Below, piece by piece: positions 8,126 through 17,911 of a DNA stretch of 64,000 nt. The position numbers and the translations under genes are program-made. Position 1 is the first letter of the stretch. Each line of letters begins with the position of its first letter. The stretch comes from Burkholderia sp. lig30 (GTDB taxonomy: Bacteria; Pseudomonadota; Gammaproteobacteria; Burkholderiales; Burkholderiaceae), in NCBI RefSeq assembly GCF_000687455.2, contig NZ_JGVW01000053.1, positions 1 through 64,000 on the forward strand. The letters run 5' to 3'. Under the pieces are notes generated by a model that did not search any database, was not told where the DNA came from, and saw nothing but the letters and a program-made list of their open reading frames with translations.

Positions 8126-9493
8126 TCAGTTCGCGTCGTAGCGACGCGACGGGTCGTACAGCGAATCGGGCAGGTTGATGCCGAACGCCTGCAGCCGCTC
8201 GGCGAATTTCGGGCGTACGCCCGTGGCGCAGAAGTGCCCGCGCACCGCGCCGTTGTCGGCCATGCCGGTCCGCTTGAACGTGAAGATTTCCTGCATGTTG
8301 ATGATGTCGCCTTCCATGCCGGTCAGCTCCGAGATGCTGACGATCTTGCGCTTGCCGTCCGTCAGGCGCGCCGCCTGCACGACGACCGAAATCGCCGACG
8401 CGATCTGCTGGCGCATCGTCTTCGTCGGCAGCGACAGGCCCGCGATGCTGATCATGTTCTCGAGGCGCGTGAGCGCGTCGCGCGGCGTGTTCGCGTGGAT
8501 CGTCGCGAGCGAGCCTTCATGGCCGGTGTTCATCGCGTTCAGCATGTCGAGCGCCTCGGCGCCGCGCACTTCGCCGAGGATGATGCGGTCCGGGCGCATC
8601 CGCAGCGCGTTGCGCACCAGCGTGCGCTGCGTGATCTCGCCCTTGCCCTCGATGTTCGGCGGACGCGTTTCGAGGCGCAGCACGTGCGGCTGCTGCAGTT
8701 GCAGTTCGGCCGCGTCCTCGATCGTGACGATCCGCTCGTTCGGCGGGATGAAACCGGACAGGATGTTGAGCAGCGTCGTCTTGCCGCTGCCGGTGCCGCC
8801 CGACACCAGCACGTTCACCTTCGCGCGCGCCAGCGCATCGAGCAGCTCGGCCATCGGCGGCGTGAGGCTCTGATAGCGCACGAGGTCGTCCATCTTCAGC
8901 GGGCACACCGCGAAGCGCCGGATCGACATCAGCGGCCCGTCGATCGCCGACGGCGGGATGATCGCGTTCACGCGCGAGCCGTCCGGCAGGCGCGCGTCGA
9001 CCATCGGGCTCGATTCGTCGATGCGGCGGCCAACGCGCGACACGATCTTCTCGATCACCTTCATCAGGTGCGCGTCGTCGTAGAACGTGACCTCGGTCAG
9101 CTCAAGCTGCCCGTGGCGCTCGACGTATACCTGCTTGTACGTGTTGACCAGGATGTCCGACACGCCCGGGTCGCGCAGCAGCGCTTCGAGCGGCCCGAAC
9201 CCGAACATCTCGTCGTACACGTCGATCGCGAGCTGACGCCGCTCGATGTCGTTCGCGGGCAGCTTGTCCTCGTCGAGAATGCGCGAGATCAGCGTGGTGA
9301 TTTCCTGACGCACCTGATCCTGCGGCAGCCGGGACAGGCGCTCGAGTTCGACCCGTTCGAGCACCGCCGCGTGGATTTCTCGGCGCAGCTTCTGGTAGGC
9401 CTCGCGCACCATCGAGCCCGCGGCGCCGCCCTGTTCGGCGCGTGACGTGAAGGTTGGCGCCCGTTGCAACGACATCTGTTCGCGCAGTGACAT
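8126..9493 (-). CDS. tadA: Tad pilus assembly/secretion ATPase TadA (CpaF)
   Basis: A 455 aa hexameric secretion ATPase of the CpaF/VirB11 group that powers Flp pilus assembly at the cytoplasmic face. The N-terminal domain (about 60-200) ends in [20 protein letters not shown]. Walker A is [13 protein letters not shown], and the Asp box and Walker B are in [16 protein letters not shown]. The His box is in [16 protein letters not shown]. The start at 9493 has GGGGAG before it; the longer frame running upstream overlaps tadZ in another frame. The stop is 49 bp from tadB. Confidence 0.95.
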   Translation of the reverse strand: MSLREQMSLQRAPTFTSRAEQGGAAGSMVREAYQKLRREIHAAVLERVELERLSRLPQDQVRQEITTLISRILDEDKLPANDIERRQLAIDVYDEMFGFGPLEALLRDPGVSDILVNTYKQVYVERHGQLELTEVTFYDDAHLMKVIEKIVSRVGRRIDESSPMVDARLPDGSRVNAIIPPSAIDGPLMSIRRFAVCPLKMDDLVRYQSLTPPMAELLDALARAKVNVLVSGGTGSGKTTLLNILSGFIPPNERIVTIEDAAELQLQQPHVLRLETRPPNIEGKGEITQRTLVRNALRMRPDRIILGEVRGAEALDMLNAMNTGHEGSLATIHANTPRDALTRLENMISIAGLSLPTKTMRQQIASAISVVVQAARLTDGKRKIVSISELTGMEGDIINMQEIFTFKRTGMADNGAVRGHFCATGVRPKFAERLQAFGINLPDSLYDPSRRYDAN

Positions 9494-9513
9494 GATGGAC
9501 TCCCCGAGTGATT

Positions 9514-10722
9514 TCACATGGACTTGAGTTTCGGCGTGGCGCCGCGCCCGAACAACCTCGCGATCAGCGGCTCGCTGCGATGTGCTCCGTGCGCCGTGCG
9601 CGAATCGCCGTCGACCAGTTGCTTCGCGCAGCTCTGCAGTGCGCGCGCGACCGCGCTGTTGCGCGCGAGGCGCGACACCGGATGGCCCTGGTTCACCGAT
9701 TCGAGCACGACGTCGCTGTCTTCCGGAATCACGCATGCCGCGCGCATCCCGAGCACTTCCTCGAGCGCCGCGCGCGCGCGGTCGCTCGACCGGGTGTTGC
9801 GGTTCAGCACGAGACGCAGACGGTCGAGCGGGCAACCGAGCGACATCAGGATTTCCTGCAGCCGGCGCCCCGCGCGCACGTTCGGCATCGTCGGCTGCAA
9901 GACGAGCTCGATCTGGTCGCTGCGGTCGAGCGCGACCATCGACAGCGGATTGAGATTCAGGCCGAGATCGAAGATCACGAAGTCGTAGCGCGGCGCGGCG
10001 ACGCCGAGAATCCATTCGAGCGCGTCTTCGCGCATCTCGGCGGCCTTGACGGGATCGCCCGCGCCCGCGAGCACGTGGAAGGTTTCGCTGACGCGCGCGA
10101 CGCTCGCGTCGAGGAACGCGCCGTCGAGACGCTCCAGTTGCGCGCACAGTTGCGGCAACGTGGACGGCGGCGTTTCGTCGGTCACGAGGAAGGCTGCGTC
10201 GGCGAACTGCTGGTTCAGGTCGATCAGCAGCACGCGGCGCTTGTAGCCTTCGGCGATCTCGTACGCGACGTTGCTGGCGATGAAGCTGGTGCCGGTGCCG
10301 CCCTTGCACGACATGAACGACACGATGCGGGTGTCGCCGCTGTCGCGCCGCGTGCTCTGCGCAGCGGCGCGCTGTAGCGCATCGCCGAGTGCATTCATTT
10401 CGAGCGGCCAGGAAAGCACGTCGCGCACGCCGGCGCGCATCGCGTCGAGCAGCGTATGCGGCGACGCATCCGCGCTGATCAGCATGCAGGTCACGCCCGC
10501 GTGCAGCCGGCACATCCGCTCGATCGCCGACAGCTCGGCCGCATCGATGGACGCGCAGTCGATCATCAGCACGTCGAATGCATCGAGGCCGTCGGTGCGA
10601 TGTTCGATCTGCGACGGGCGGCCCGTCGCGCGCGTGACGCGATAATTGCCGCAGTCGCCGACGAGCCGTGCGACTTGTGCCAGATGTCCTGTATCGTCGG
10701 ACGCCACGAGGATGTTGATCAT
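9514..10722 (-). CDS. tadZ: TadZ/CpaE-type MinD-like ATPase
   Basis: A 402 aa pilus localisation factor. An atypical receiver-like domain fills residues 1-130 ([20 protein letters not shown]), followed by a ParA/MinD domain. The deviant Walker A is [14 protein letters not shown], and [18 protein letters not shown] carries the Walker A' Asp. Switch-like [13 protein letters not shown] and [11 protein letters not shown] follow. TadZ proteins mark the pole where the Tad machine is built. The gene lies 20 bp before tadA, so the two are co-transcribed. Confidence 0.92.
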   Translation of the reverse strand: MINILVASDDTGHLAQVARLVGDCGNYRVTRATGRPSQIEHRTDGLDAFDVLMIDCASIDAAELSAIERMCRLHAGVTCMLISADASPHTLLDAMRAGVRDVLSWPLEMNALGDALQRAAAQSTRRDSGDTRIVSFMSCKGGTGTSFIASNVAYEIAEGYKRRVLLIDLNQQFADAAFLVTDETPPSTLPQLCAQLERLDGAFLDASVARVSETFHVLAGAGDPVKAAEMREDALEWILGVAAPRYDFVIFDLGLNLNPLSMVALDRSDQIELVLQPTMPNVRAGRRLQEILMSLGCPLDRLRLVLNRNTRSSDRARAALEEVLGMRAACVIPEDSDVVLESVNQGHPVSRLARNSAVARALQSCAKQLVDGDSRTAHGAHRSEPLIARLFGRGATPKLKSM

Positions 10723-10744
10723 GTTGTTCGCCTCGCCTGTTCGT

Positions 10745-11206
10745 TCATTGACAAACCGTGCCGCCCGTCGACGTCGCCAGGCTTTCGCGCGGCAGCGTCG
10801 TCGTGAAAGGCGGCATCGTCACCGCGACTTTCACGAACGGAATCAGCGTCGTGATGGTGACGTTCGTGACCTTGACGGTGACGAACGAGCAGGTGCTGCG
10901 CGCGGTCGTCGCATCGGCGTCGCAACCGGCCGGCAGGTAGCTGAGCGACACGTTCGAGTTCGCGAGTACCGGCAGCAGCGACGTGATGCGCGTCTTGATG
11001 ACCGACGCATCCGCATCGCACACCGTCGCGGTGCGCGCGCCGAGGCGCATTGCCTCGCTCGCGGTGTTCCAGTAGAACAGCACGCGCCCGAACTCGCAGA
11101 TGCCGATCAGCAGCGTGCAGAAGATCGACGCGATCAGCGCGAACTCGACCGCGGTCGCGCCGCGTTCGGCGCGGCGGCGCAGCAGGGACAGGGAGCGCGG
11201 TTTCAT
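10745..11206 (-). CDS. tadE: TadE-like pseudopilin
   Basis: A 153 aa minor pseudopilin. The prepilin-type motif RRRAERGATAVEFALIAS gives a predicted TadV cleavage after the Gly, with the conserved Glu at position +5 of the mature protein. A 20-residue hydrophobic helix (IASIFCTLLIGICEFGRVLF) follows. The C-terminal region is periplasmic and contains three to four Cys. Its ATG overlaps the stop of the upstream tadE-like gene (ATGA), indicating translational coupling. It is the smaller of two adjacent TadE-domain genes. Confidence 0.88.
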   Translation of the reverse strand: MKPRSLSLLRRRAERGATAVEFALIASIFCTLLIGICEFGRVLFYWNTASEAMRLGARTATVCDADASVIKTRITSLLPVLANSNVSLSYLPAGCDADATTARSTCSFVTVKVTNVTITTLIPFVKVAVTMPPFTTTLPRESLATSTGGTVCQ

Positions 11207-11736
11207 GACACTTGCCTCATCACGGTGATGATGTCGCCGAACGTCAGCTGCTGCAGGCCGCTGAACGCGGGAATCGGCTGATACTGGTAGCCGGTGATCT
11301 TCACCTCGACGAGGTTGATGCTCCCCGCCGGCGTGCCGCCCGACGAGCCGTTGTTCGAGTCGTAGATCGGCACGTTCGCGAACTGCGCGGGATCGTTCGT
11401 CCCGCCGCAACCGGACGTGTGCGACGCGTCGCACACCACCACCATCGTCGTCGTGAGGCCCGGCGCGAGCTCGGTGCCCGATGCGCCGCAGGTCGTGCTG
11501 CCGTAGACCACGAGACACTGCGCGGCCGCCACCGGGTACGCGGGATCGCTCGACTTGTACGTCGACAGGTAGCGCGCGGCATCGCGCGTCGCCTTGGTCA
11601 GCGCTTCGTACTGGTAGATCGCGCGCCCGAATTCGGAGACGCCGGTGACGAGCAGGATCATCGGGATCATCACGATCGCGAACTCGACCGCTGCCACGCC
11701 TCGCATCCGCGACCGAAGAGTCAGATGTTTTTTCAT
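11203..11736 (-). CDS. Second TadE-like pseudopilin (TadE/TadF type)
   Basis: A 177 aa pseudopilin paralogue of the next gene. The motif RMRGVAAVEFAIVMIPMILL matches TadE/TadF prepilins, with predicted cleavage after the Gly and the Glu at +5. The extracytoplasmic part has several Cys, including CLVVYGSTTC and CDASHTSGC, which could form disulfides. It is probably the partner called TadF in other loci, but TadE and TadF cannot be separated here by eye. The start at 11736 is 11 bp after the tadG stop, and it overlaps the following gene by 4 bp. Confidence 0.85.
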   Translation of the reverse strand: MKKHLTLRSRMRGVAAVEFAIVMIPMILLVTGVSEFGRAIYQYEALTKATRDAARYLSTYKSSDPAYPVAAAQCLVVYGSTTCGASGTELAPGLTTTMVVVCDASHTSGCGGTNDPAQFANVPIYDSNNGSSGGTPAGSINLVEVKITGYQYQPIPAFSGLQQLTFGDIITVMRQVS

Positions 11737-11747
11737 GATCGCCTCTT

Positions 11748-13034
11748 CTACTGGATGAGCACCGGCACCTGCGGGCCGACCGAGCTGCCGCTGCCCGGCA
11801 CGCCTTCGGTCGCGCACGGGCTGCCCGGCGTGCTCGACGAACCGAGATACTCGACATGCGCGACGATGCTTCCCGCGCCGCCGCTCCCCGCGTTCGCATC
11901 CATCGGCTCGAGCATCAGCACGCAGTCCCACTGCAGCACGGCCGTCTTGTGCGAGCCGCCCCCGCTCAGCGCCGAGCAGTCGACCTCGGGCGCGAGCGCG
12001 ATGCGGCGGTCCGCGCCATAAGTCTGGTAATCGCTCTTGCCGAGCGCCGTGCCGCCGGTGTTGATCTGGGTAGTCTTATCGCCCTGATACAGCGTGTTCT
12101 GGAGCCGGTCCTGCACGAAGCGCGAGTAGGCATCGGTGGAACCATAAATGTTCGACGTCTGCGACACGCCCGTCGCGGTGTTGTAGGTCGCGCCCGTGAA
12201 GTCCGGCGTGTTGTCGGGCGTGCCGGCCGCCGGCGCCTTGAAGCCGTGGCCGTAGATGCCGAAGCGCGTGTTCCATGCGTCGGCACTCGCGGCCTTCTGG
12301 CCCGGCGAGCCGATCTGCGCGCCGGTCGCCGGCAGGCTGCAGTAATTGCCCGTCAGCTCGTTGGTGACCTCCGAATTGCTGTTCGATCCGTCGAGCGCCG
12401 CCCAGCCGAAATTCCCGCTGCCCCACGACGTCGTGTTGCCGAGCGCGCTCAGCCACTCGCCGGGCGTATGGCCGCCGCTCTTCTGGCACAGGAACACCGG
12501 AATCGCACAGGTCGTCTGCGCCGCGCCGACGGTCGCCACCGCGGTCGCCGACACCGCCGCATTCGCGATGCTCACGCCCGGCATGAAGTTCAGTACCTGC
12601 ATGAACCAGTTCGCGATGTTGGTGACCGACGTCGTGCATTTCGCGTACTTGATGCTCGACGGCGACGACACCGCACTCTTCGTCACGAACGGATTGCTCA
12701 GCGAGTCGCTGTAGGTCACGTTCGAATCCGTCAGCAGCTGCACCGCCGATCTCTGAAACATCGCGTAATTCAGGTGGCCGGCAGTGATGCCGGCCGCCTC
12801 CGAAACCGACAGGTTCGCGATCGCCCCTGTCAGGTCGCGCGCGGCCGCCAACGCGCAAGCGTCGGCGCTGTTCTGTAGTTCGCTCCGCGCGACGTACAGC
12901 TTGCCGAGATCCAGCGCGAGGCCGACGAATCCGATCAGCACCGCCAGCGTCAGCGCGACGATGATCGAGACCACGCCGCGCTGACGGTGGATGCCGCGAG
13001 CGGCGGTGAGCGGGTGTTGGACGACACTGGACAT
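11748..13034 (-). CDS. tadG: TadG-like pilus assembly protein
   Basis: A 428 aa protein with the Tad N-terminal domain: RQRGVVSIIVALTLAVLIGF (a prepilin-like hydrophobic helix) and GLALDLGKLYVARSELQNSA with the typical DACALAAARDL. The rest is a secreted, Ser/Thr/Asn/Gly-rich region with scattered Cys and no clear von Willebrand MIDAS motif. TadG proteins are membrane-anchored and thought to act in the periplasm in pilus assembly. The start has AGGGAGAACGCC before it. It is followed at 11 bp by the TadE-like genes. Confidence 0.88.
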   Translation of the reverse strand: MSSVVQHPLTAARGIHRQRGVVSIIVALTLAVLIGFVGLALDLGKLYVARSELQNSADACALAAARDLTGAIANLSVSEAAGITAGHLNYAMFQRSAVQLLTDSNVTYSDSLSNPFVTKSAVSSPSSIKYAKCTTSVTNIANWFMQVLNFMPGVSIANAAVSATAVATVGAAQTTCAIPVFLCQKSGGHTPGEWLSALGNTTSWGSGNFGWAALDGSNSNSEVTNELTGNYCSLPATGAQIGSPGQKAASADAWNTRFGIYGHGFKAPAAGTPDNTPDFTGATYNTATGVSQTSNIYGSTDAYSRFVQDRLQNTLYQGDKTTQINTGGTALGKSDYQTYGADRRIALAPEVDCSALSGGGSHKTAVLQWDCVLMLEPMDANAGSGGAGSIVAHVEYLGSSSTPGSPCATEGVPGSGSSVGPQVPVLIQ

Positions 13035-13059
13035 GGCGTTCTCCCTGAGCGTTCCGTCG

Positions 13060-13359
13060 TTATTGGCCGCTGGCCTTGCTGATGCCGATCACGAACGCAT
13101 TCGCCTTCGGCTCGCTGTGCTCGAACGACTTGTCGTAGTTGTCGAGCGCCGCAGCGGCGGAGTGGCCCGGCATGCCGGGGTCGGACTGCGTGTGTTCGGC
13201 GGCGTGCGGATCGATGATCTGCGCTTGCATCACGGTGCGCACCGATTCGCCGAACCGGCCGTCCCACACCGGTGTCGACACCGAGCAGCCGGCCAGCGCG
13301 GCGGCGAGCGGCACGGCCAGCGCCGCGCGGCGCACAAAAAAGAGGTAGGCGGATTTCAT
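13060..13359 (-). CDS. Small tad-locus lipoprotein
   Basis: A 99 aa putative lipoprotein. The signal sequence ends in a lipobox LAGC (Cys at residue 25). The mature part contains WDGRFGESVRTVMQAQIIDP and a His/Asp/Pro-rich middle. It lies 18 bp after the rcpA secretin gene and 25 bp before tadG. It may fill the role of the secretin-associated lipoproteins (pilotin or CpaD/RcpB type) found in other tad loci; this is inferred from position and lipobox, not from strong sequence similarity. Confidence 0.8.
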   Translation of the reverse strand: MKSAYLFFVRRAALAVPLAAALAGCSVSTPVWDGRFGESVRTVMQAQIIDPHAAEHTQSDPGMPGHSAAAALDNYDKSFEHSEPKANAFVIGISKASGQ

Positions 13360-13377
13360 GAGTTTCCCCTTGATGTC

Positions 13378-15504
13378 TCAGTGATCGGTGGACGACGGCG
13401 CCGCGCTCGAGCGGGCGACCTGCTGCACGCGATGCTTCGTCGTGCCGTGCGAACCGGCCTGGCTGGCCGCGGCGATCCGCGCCGCTGCCGCTTCGATGCG
13501 TGCGATGCGTGCCGCGGTCGCGTCATCCTGCGCCTTGACTGCCGGCGGCGCGGACTCCGCCGCTGGCGCGGCTGCCGGTGCCTCGGCTGCGGGCGCTGCC
13601 GCAGCAGCAGCTTCTGGTGCCGGCGCCGCCGCGGGCACCGCAGCCGCCACGACAGGCGCCTGCGCGGGGGCCGTCGGCGCCGCCGTCACCGGCGCGTGTG
13701 CGGTGGCCATCGCAAGCGGCTGGGCGGACACGTTCTGCACCGGCACCGGCATCACCGAAGTCGCTGGCTGCGCCGCCGCGTCGGCCGGCTGGGTGGCGCG
13801 CGGCGCCGGCAGCGCGGCTGCCGGGCCGCTCTGCTCGCCCTGCGGCGGAACCGGAGCCGGCGTCGGCGTCGGCGCCGGAGCGGGTGCCCGGGACTGCGGC
13901 ATCGGGGCAGTGTCGCTGGCGGGCTGTTGCTGCTTGCCGTGCTTGCGCAAGCCGCCGCGCCCTTCCATGTTGCCGGTCGCGTACACGTCCGCTTCGTTCG
14001 GCTTCGTGAAGCTGTCGGTCGGCAGCGGCACGTCGGCGGTCTGCAGCGGCTTCACCAGGTGCGGCGTGATCACGAAGATCAGCTCGGTGCGATCCTGCTG
14101 GAACGACGTGCTGCGGAACAGCGCGCCCAGCACCGGAATCTCGCCGAGGCCCGGCACCGACTTCAGCGTGCCCGCCGCGTTGTCCTTGATCAGCCCGCCG
14201 ATCGCGAACGTTTCGCCGTCGGCCATCTGCACGGTCGTCGACGCACGCCGCGTGGTGATCAGCGGCAGGATGGTCTGGCCGCTGATGTTGGTCGCGGTGA
14301 GCGTCACGCCCGTCTGCGACAGCTCCGACACTTCCGGCGCGACCCGCAGGCTGATGCGGCCGTTCGACAGCACCGTCGGCATGAACTTCAGCGCGACGCC
14401 GAACTCCTCTTCCTGCAGCGTGATCGTCGTGCCGCCGTTCGAGTTGCTCTGCGGCACCGGGATGAAGATCTTGCCGCCGGCGAGGAACGTCGCTTCCTGG
14501 CCGCTGATCGTCACCAGGTTCGGCTCGGCGAGGATCTTGACGGGGTTGTCGGTGTCCTGCGCGTCGACCGCGACGTTGAACGGCTTGTTGTTCGCCTTGC
14601 TGACCGCGATACCGTTCGCAACGCCGGCGAGCAGGCTGCTCACCAGCATGCCGCTCCACGAGCCGAAGCCGCCCTGGATGTTGAACGCCGAGCCGAGCTG
14701 GTTGATCAGCGTCTTCGACACCTCGGCGACCTTCACCTCGAGCATCACCTGCTGCGGCGCCGTCACGCTCAGCATGTTGAGCACGTTGCCGACCTTCCCG
14801 CTGTCGCCGTTTCCGCCGCTTCCGCCGTTGCCGGCATTGGCGTAGGCCTTCGCGATCGCCGCCGCCTGCTGCGCGGCCTGCGAGTTCGACACGTTGCCGG
14901 CGAGCACGATCGTGTCGGCCGCGGTCGACACGTGGATGTCGCGCTCGTTCGGCATCAGCTGCGCGAGCGACGCCTGAAGCCCGCCCGCGTCGGCGCCGAC
15001 CGCCACGTCGATGATCCGGCACGCGCCGCTCCTGCCCTGCACGATCATGTTGGTCGTGCCGACCGACAGCCCGAGGATGTAGAGCGTCTGCGGCGACACC
15101 ATCGTCGCCTGCGCGACGGCCGGATTGCCGATCGTGCGGTTGCGGACCGCCTCGGGCATCGGCACGAGCAGCGACTTGCCGAGCGGCACGCTCACCGACG
15201 TCGACTCACGCACGGCGCCGACGCAGTTCGGACCCCGCAGCGGCCCGGAGGCCGCCGCCGCGCCCGCCGCCCCCGCGGCGGGAACCGGCGTCATGCTGAT
15301 CGTCATCTGCATCGGCCCCTTGCCCATCGCGGCGGGCGCCGTTGCGGCGCCGCCCTTGACGAGGGCGCCGGCTTCCGCGCCTTCCTGCGCGACCGCGCTG
15401 TAGACGTTGAACCATCCGGCGCAGAGCATCGCCACCACCATCGTGCCGTGGAATGCGCGCAGGCGCGCCGGCCCGGCTCCAGAAGTTTGCGGTTTGATCT
15501 TCAT
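13378..15504 (-). CDS. rcpA: Outer-membrane secretin of the Tad pilus (RcpA/CpaC) with long Ala/Pro tail
   Basis: A 708 aa secretin. An N-terminal signal peptide (MVVAMLCAGWFNVYSAVAQ) precedes the pilus-type N-domain (STSVSVPLGKSLLVPMPEAV). A BON-like region (about 180-240) and the secretin domain follow, with VKILAEPNLVTISGQEATFL and the signature VPGLGEIPVLGALFRS. The core ends at about residue 500 with ITPHLVKPL. The final ~190 residues are a low-complexity Ala/Pro tail, far longer than usual for CpaC (about 450-550 aa in total). A short Gly/Asn run (GNGGSGGNGDSG) interrupts the N-domains. The gene follows rcpC by about 100 bp. Confidence 0.92.
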   Translation of the reverse strand: MKIKPQTSGAGPARLRAFHGTMVVAMLCAGWFNVYSAVAQEGAEAGALVKGGAATAPAAMGKGPMQMTISMTPVPAAGAAGAAAASGPLRGPNCVGAVRESTSVSVPLGKSLLVPMPEAVRNRTIGNPAVAQATMVSPQTLYILGLSVGTTNMIVQGRSGACRIIDVAVGADAGGLQASLAQLMPNERDIHVSTAADTIVLAGNVSNSQAAQQAAAIAKAYANAGNGGSGGNGDSGKVGNVLNMLSVTAPQQVMLEVKVAEVSKTLINQLGSAFNIQGGFGSWSGMLVSSLLAGVANGIAVSKANNKPFNVAVDAQDTDNPVKILAEPNLVTISGQEATFLAGGKIFIPVPQSNSNGGTTITLQEEEFGVALKFMPTVLSNGRISLRVAPEVSELSQTGVTLTATNISGQTILPLITTRRASTTVQMADGETFAIGGLIKDNAAGTLKSVPGLGEIPVLGALFRSTSFQQDRTELIFVITPHLVKPLQTADVPLPTDSFTKPNEADVYATGNMEGRGGLRKHGKQQQPASDTAPMPQSRAPAPAPTPTPAPVPPQGEQSGPAAALPAPRATQPADAAAQPATSVMPVPVQNVSAQPLAMATAHAPVTAAPTAPAQAPVVAAAVPAAAPAPEAAAAAAPAAEAPAAAPAAESAPPAVKAQDDATAARIARIEAAAARIAAASQAGSHGTTKHRVQQVARSSAAPSSTDH

Positions 15505-15605
15505 TTCGTCTGATCCCCCGAGTTCCCGGCGAAACGCCGGGCTTGACTGTCAAAGGTCGCCGCGCATCGCGAACGGCCTGGATACTTCCCGTCTTGTTGA
15601 TGAAT

Positions 15606-16445
15606 TCAGAAGCACTCGACGCTGCCCCTGACGCCGCTCAGCACACCGATGCAGTCACGGCCCGCCGAAGGCGCCGCATGCGACACGACCCGCACCCGCA
15701 CGGGCTTGGCGCGAACCGGCGCAGGCGCGGCTGCCGGTGCTGCCGGCGTGCCGAGCAACGTCACCTTGGTCGCGCCGTCGGTGTTCATCGTCTGCTTGTC
15801 GATCTGGTTGCGCAGCACGAGCGACAGCGTGCCGACGCTGCGCGCGAGGTCGAGCTTCTCGGCCTGTTCGGGCGACACTTCCAGCGTCACCGCGTTGACG
15901 ACCTTCGGCGCCGTGTCGTCGCGGCTGACCTGCTGCGCGACGGCCAGCACCAGGATGTGCTCGAGCACGATCTTCGAGATGCTCTGCTGGTTGTCAGTCT
16001 TGCCCGGTTCCTGCGTGTTGACGATCACGTCGACGTAGTTGCCCGGCAGCGCGAAGCCCGCCACGCCGACGACGTCGTTGACGCGCACCGTGATCGCACG
16101 GTTGCCCGCGCCGATCACGGCGGACAGCCCGCCCTTCGTGCCGAGCGGCGCGAGTTTCGACTCGAGCACCGGCTCGCCGCGCGACAGGCTCGTGCGCACG
16201 ACGCGCCCTTCGAGCGATTTCACGTCGTTGAACGAGCCGGGCGGCACGCTGGCGGTCGGCCAGCTGACGGCGTGGATCTGGTTCGGCCCGAGCGGCTCGC
16301 CCAGGTTCAGGTCGGTGGCCGCGACGGCGACCTGCGTGACGGCGCTGGAGGACGTCCTCACGAGCCAGCGCGATGCGAATGCGACGGCGGCGAGACCCGC
16401 CACCATGGCGATGACCAGCATCGTGATTGCGCGACTGTTTTTCAT
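15606..16445 (-). CDS. rcpC: Flp pilus assembly protein RcpC/CpaB
   Basis: A 279 aa protein. It has an N-terminal membrane anchor (ITMLVIAMVAGLAAVAFASRWL) and then the SAF domain (AATDLNLGEPLGPNQI). The RcpC/CpaB-specific domain carries NRAITVRVNDVVGVAGFALPGNYVDV, followed by VTLEVSPEQAEKLDLARSVG. RcpC is periplasmic and acts with the RcpA secretin. The start at 16445 follows GAGGAGCATTGCC; a longer open frame upstream to 16571 lacks a good ribosome binding site. Confidence 0.92.
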   Translation of the reverse strand: MKNSRAITMLVIAMVAGLAAVAFASRWLVRTSSSAVTQVAVAATDLNLGEPLGPNQIHAVSWPTASVPPGSFNDVKSLEGRVVRTSLSRGEPVLESKLAPLGTKGGLSAVIGAGNRAITVRVNDVVGVAGFALPGNYVDVIVNTQEPGKTDNQQSISKIVLEHILVLAVAQQVSRDDTAPKVVNAVTLEVSPEQAEKLDLARSVGTLSLVLRNQIDKQTMNTDGATKVTLLGTPAAPAAAPAPVRAKPVRVRVVSHAAPSAGRDCIGVLSGVRGSVECF

Positions 16446-16480
16446 GGCAATGCTCCTCGACAGATCATGAATGGAACGGC

Positions 16481-17881
16481 TCAACCGGAGACCAGCGTGC
16501 GGCCGATGCGATCGGCCGACGGCGGATGCGGGCTCTCGCGTTCGGGCGCGGAGCCGAAGTACGCGGTCCACGCCTCGTGCAACGCGTCATGCGTGACTTC
16601 GGGCGGGTCGCCGCGATAACGCGCCGACGCCGCGACGAGACGCAGCAGGTCGCCCGGGAAACAGGCGAGGAATGCCTTGCCGGTCGGCAGGTGCAGCTTG
16701 TGCGCGAGATAATCGAACGCGTCGGCGGCCGGCACGAGGCCGAGCGTCCCGCACATTGCGTCGAACACCGCGTGGTAGTCCTCGATCTCCAGCGGGCCGA
16801 CGTAGAGCTTCGAGCCGAGGCGGCGCAGGAATGCGTCGTCGCCGAACTGCGACGGCGCGATGTTGCTCGAGAACACCGGCCACACGTCGAACGGCACGAT
16901 GAAGCGGTTGCCGGTGCCGAGCGTCAGCAGGTCGATGCCACGATCGAGCGGCCGCAGCCAGCGGTTGAGCAGGTCGCGCGGCTCGACGCGCTGGCGGCCG
17001 AGGTCGTCGACGATGTACATCCCCATGTTGGCCTTCACGTGGGGCGGCGCCTGGTAGAAGCCCGACCCTTCGTCGCGCCGCAGTTCCAGCTCGTCGAGCG
17101 TCAGCTCGCCGCCCGACATCACGATCGGGCGCTCGCAGAGGCGCCAGCGGCGGTCCACCGACTGGCCTTCCGGCTGCACTTCCGCATCGACGTGCACCAG
17201 CGGGTCGTAGATCTGGATGACCTCGCCGGCCGCGTAGATCGCGTAGGGCACCGGCACCTCGCCGCGCATCAGCGAACCGAGCCGCTCCGCGAAGTACGTC
17301 TTGCCGCTGCCGGCGGGCCCGTGGATCAGGAGCGGCCGCCCCGAATTCAGCGACGCGGCCGCGGCGTCGAGCAACGCGGCGTCGAACACCATGCCCTCGA
17401 ATGCGGCCATCACTTCGTCGCGCGAGATGCGCAGCTTGCGCACCGAGTGCGCGGCGATGATCTCGAGGTATGCGTCGAGCGTCACCGGCGCCGGGCCGCC
17501 GTAGTTGCTGCGCGCCTTTTCCTCGATCGCGAGCACGCGGCCCGCGTCGGTGAGCCGGAACGACACGTCGAGGTCGGTCGTGCCGCGATGCGTGATCTCG
17601 ACGAGATGCTCGCGCACGAGAAACGCGAGCACGTCGTCGAGCACCGAGATCGGCAGGCAATGCCGCTCGATCAGGTCGCCGTACTCCGAACGCCCGTGCA
17701 TCAGCGTGGACTTCAGCACCAGCCCCGCGAGAAACGTCTCGCTCAGCCCGGTGTCGGCCACCGTGCGCGGCGCACGCGGCATGCGCGGGAAGCGCTTCGT
17801 ATGCGACTCGCGAGACGGCGCCGGATCGGGCAGATGGGCGATCTGCGCGTCGCGTCGCGATTCCGTATGGTCTTCGTTCAT
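16481..17881 (-). CDS. AAA-type ATPase embedded in the tad operon
   Basis: A 466 aa cytosolic ATPase. Residues 40-150 form an N-terminal region with winged-helix-like segments (VLDDVLAFLVREHLVEITHRG). The AAA core has Walker A LIHGPAGSGKTYFAERL (about 185-200) and Walker B MGMYIVDDLG. Arg-finger candidates are in DAFLRRLGSKLYVGPLE, and the C-terminal helical part contains AFLACFPGDLLRLV. It is distinct from the TadA and TadZ ATPases and is not part of the minimal tad gene set. Its place between tadV and rcpC, with 30-35 bp gaps, implies a role in pilus biogenesis or its control, but no function is known to me. Confidence 0.75.
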   Translation of the reverse strand: MNEDHTESRRDAQIAHLPDPAPSRESHTKRFPRMPRAPRTVADTGLSETFLAGLVLKSTLMHGRSEYGDLIERHCLPISVLDDVLAFLVREHLVEITHRGTTDLDVSFRLTDAGRVLAIEEKARSNYGGPAPVTLDAYLEIIAAHSVRKLRISRDEVMAAFEGMVFDAALLDAAAASLNSGRPLLIHGPAGSGKTYFAERLGSLMRGEVPVPYAIYAAGEVIQIYDPLVHVDAEVQPEGQSVDRRWRLCERPIVMSGGELTLDELELRRDEGSGFYQAPPHVKANMGMYIVDDLGRQRVEPRDLLNRWLRPLDRGIDLLTLGTGNRFIVPFDVWPVFSSNIAPSQFGDDAFLRRLGSKLYVGPLEIEDYHAVFDAMCGTLGLVPAADAFDYLAHKLHLPTGKAFLACFPGDLLRLVAASARYRGDPPEVTHDALHEAWTAYFGSAPERESPHPPSADRIGRTLVSG

Positions 17882-17911
17882 GATCGCTCCGTATGCGGTA
17901 TCCGGCCCGTG

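Noticed and set aside
8178-9445. Long plus-strand open frame opposite tadA
   Set aside because: High-GC antisense shadow of the CpaF ATPase; composition is Arg/His/Asp-rich without domains.
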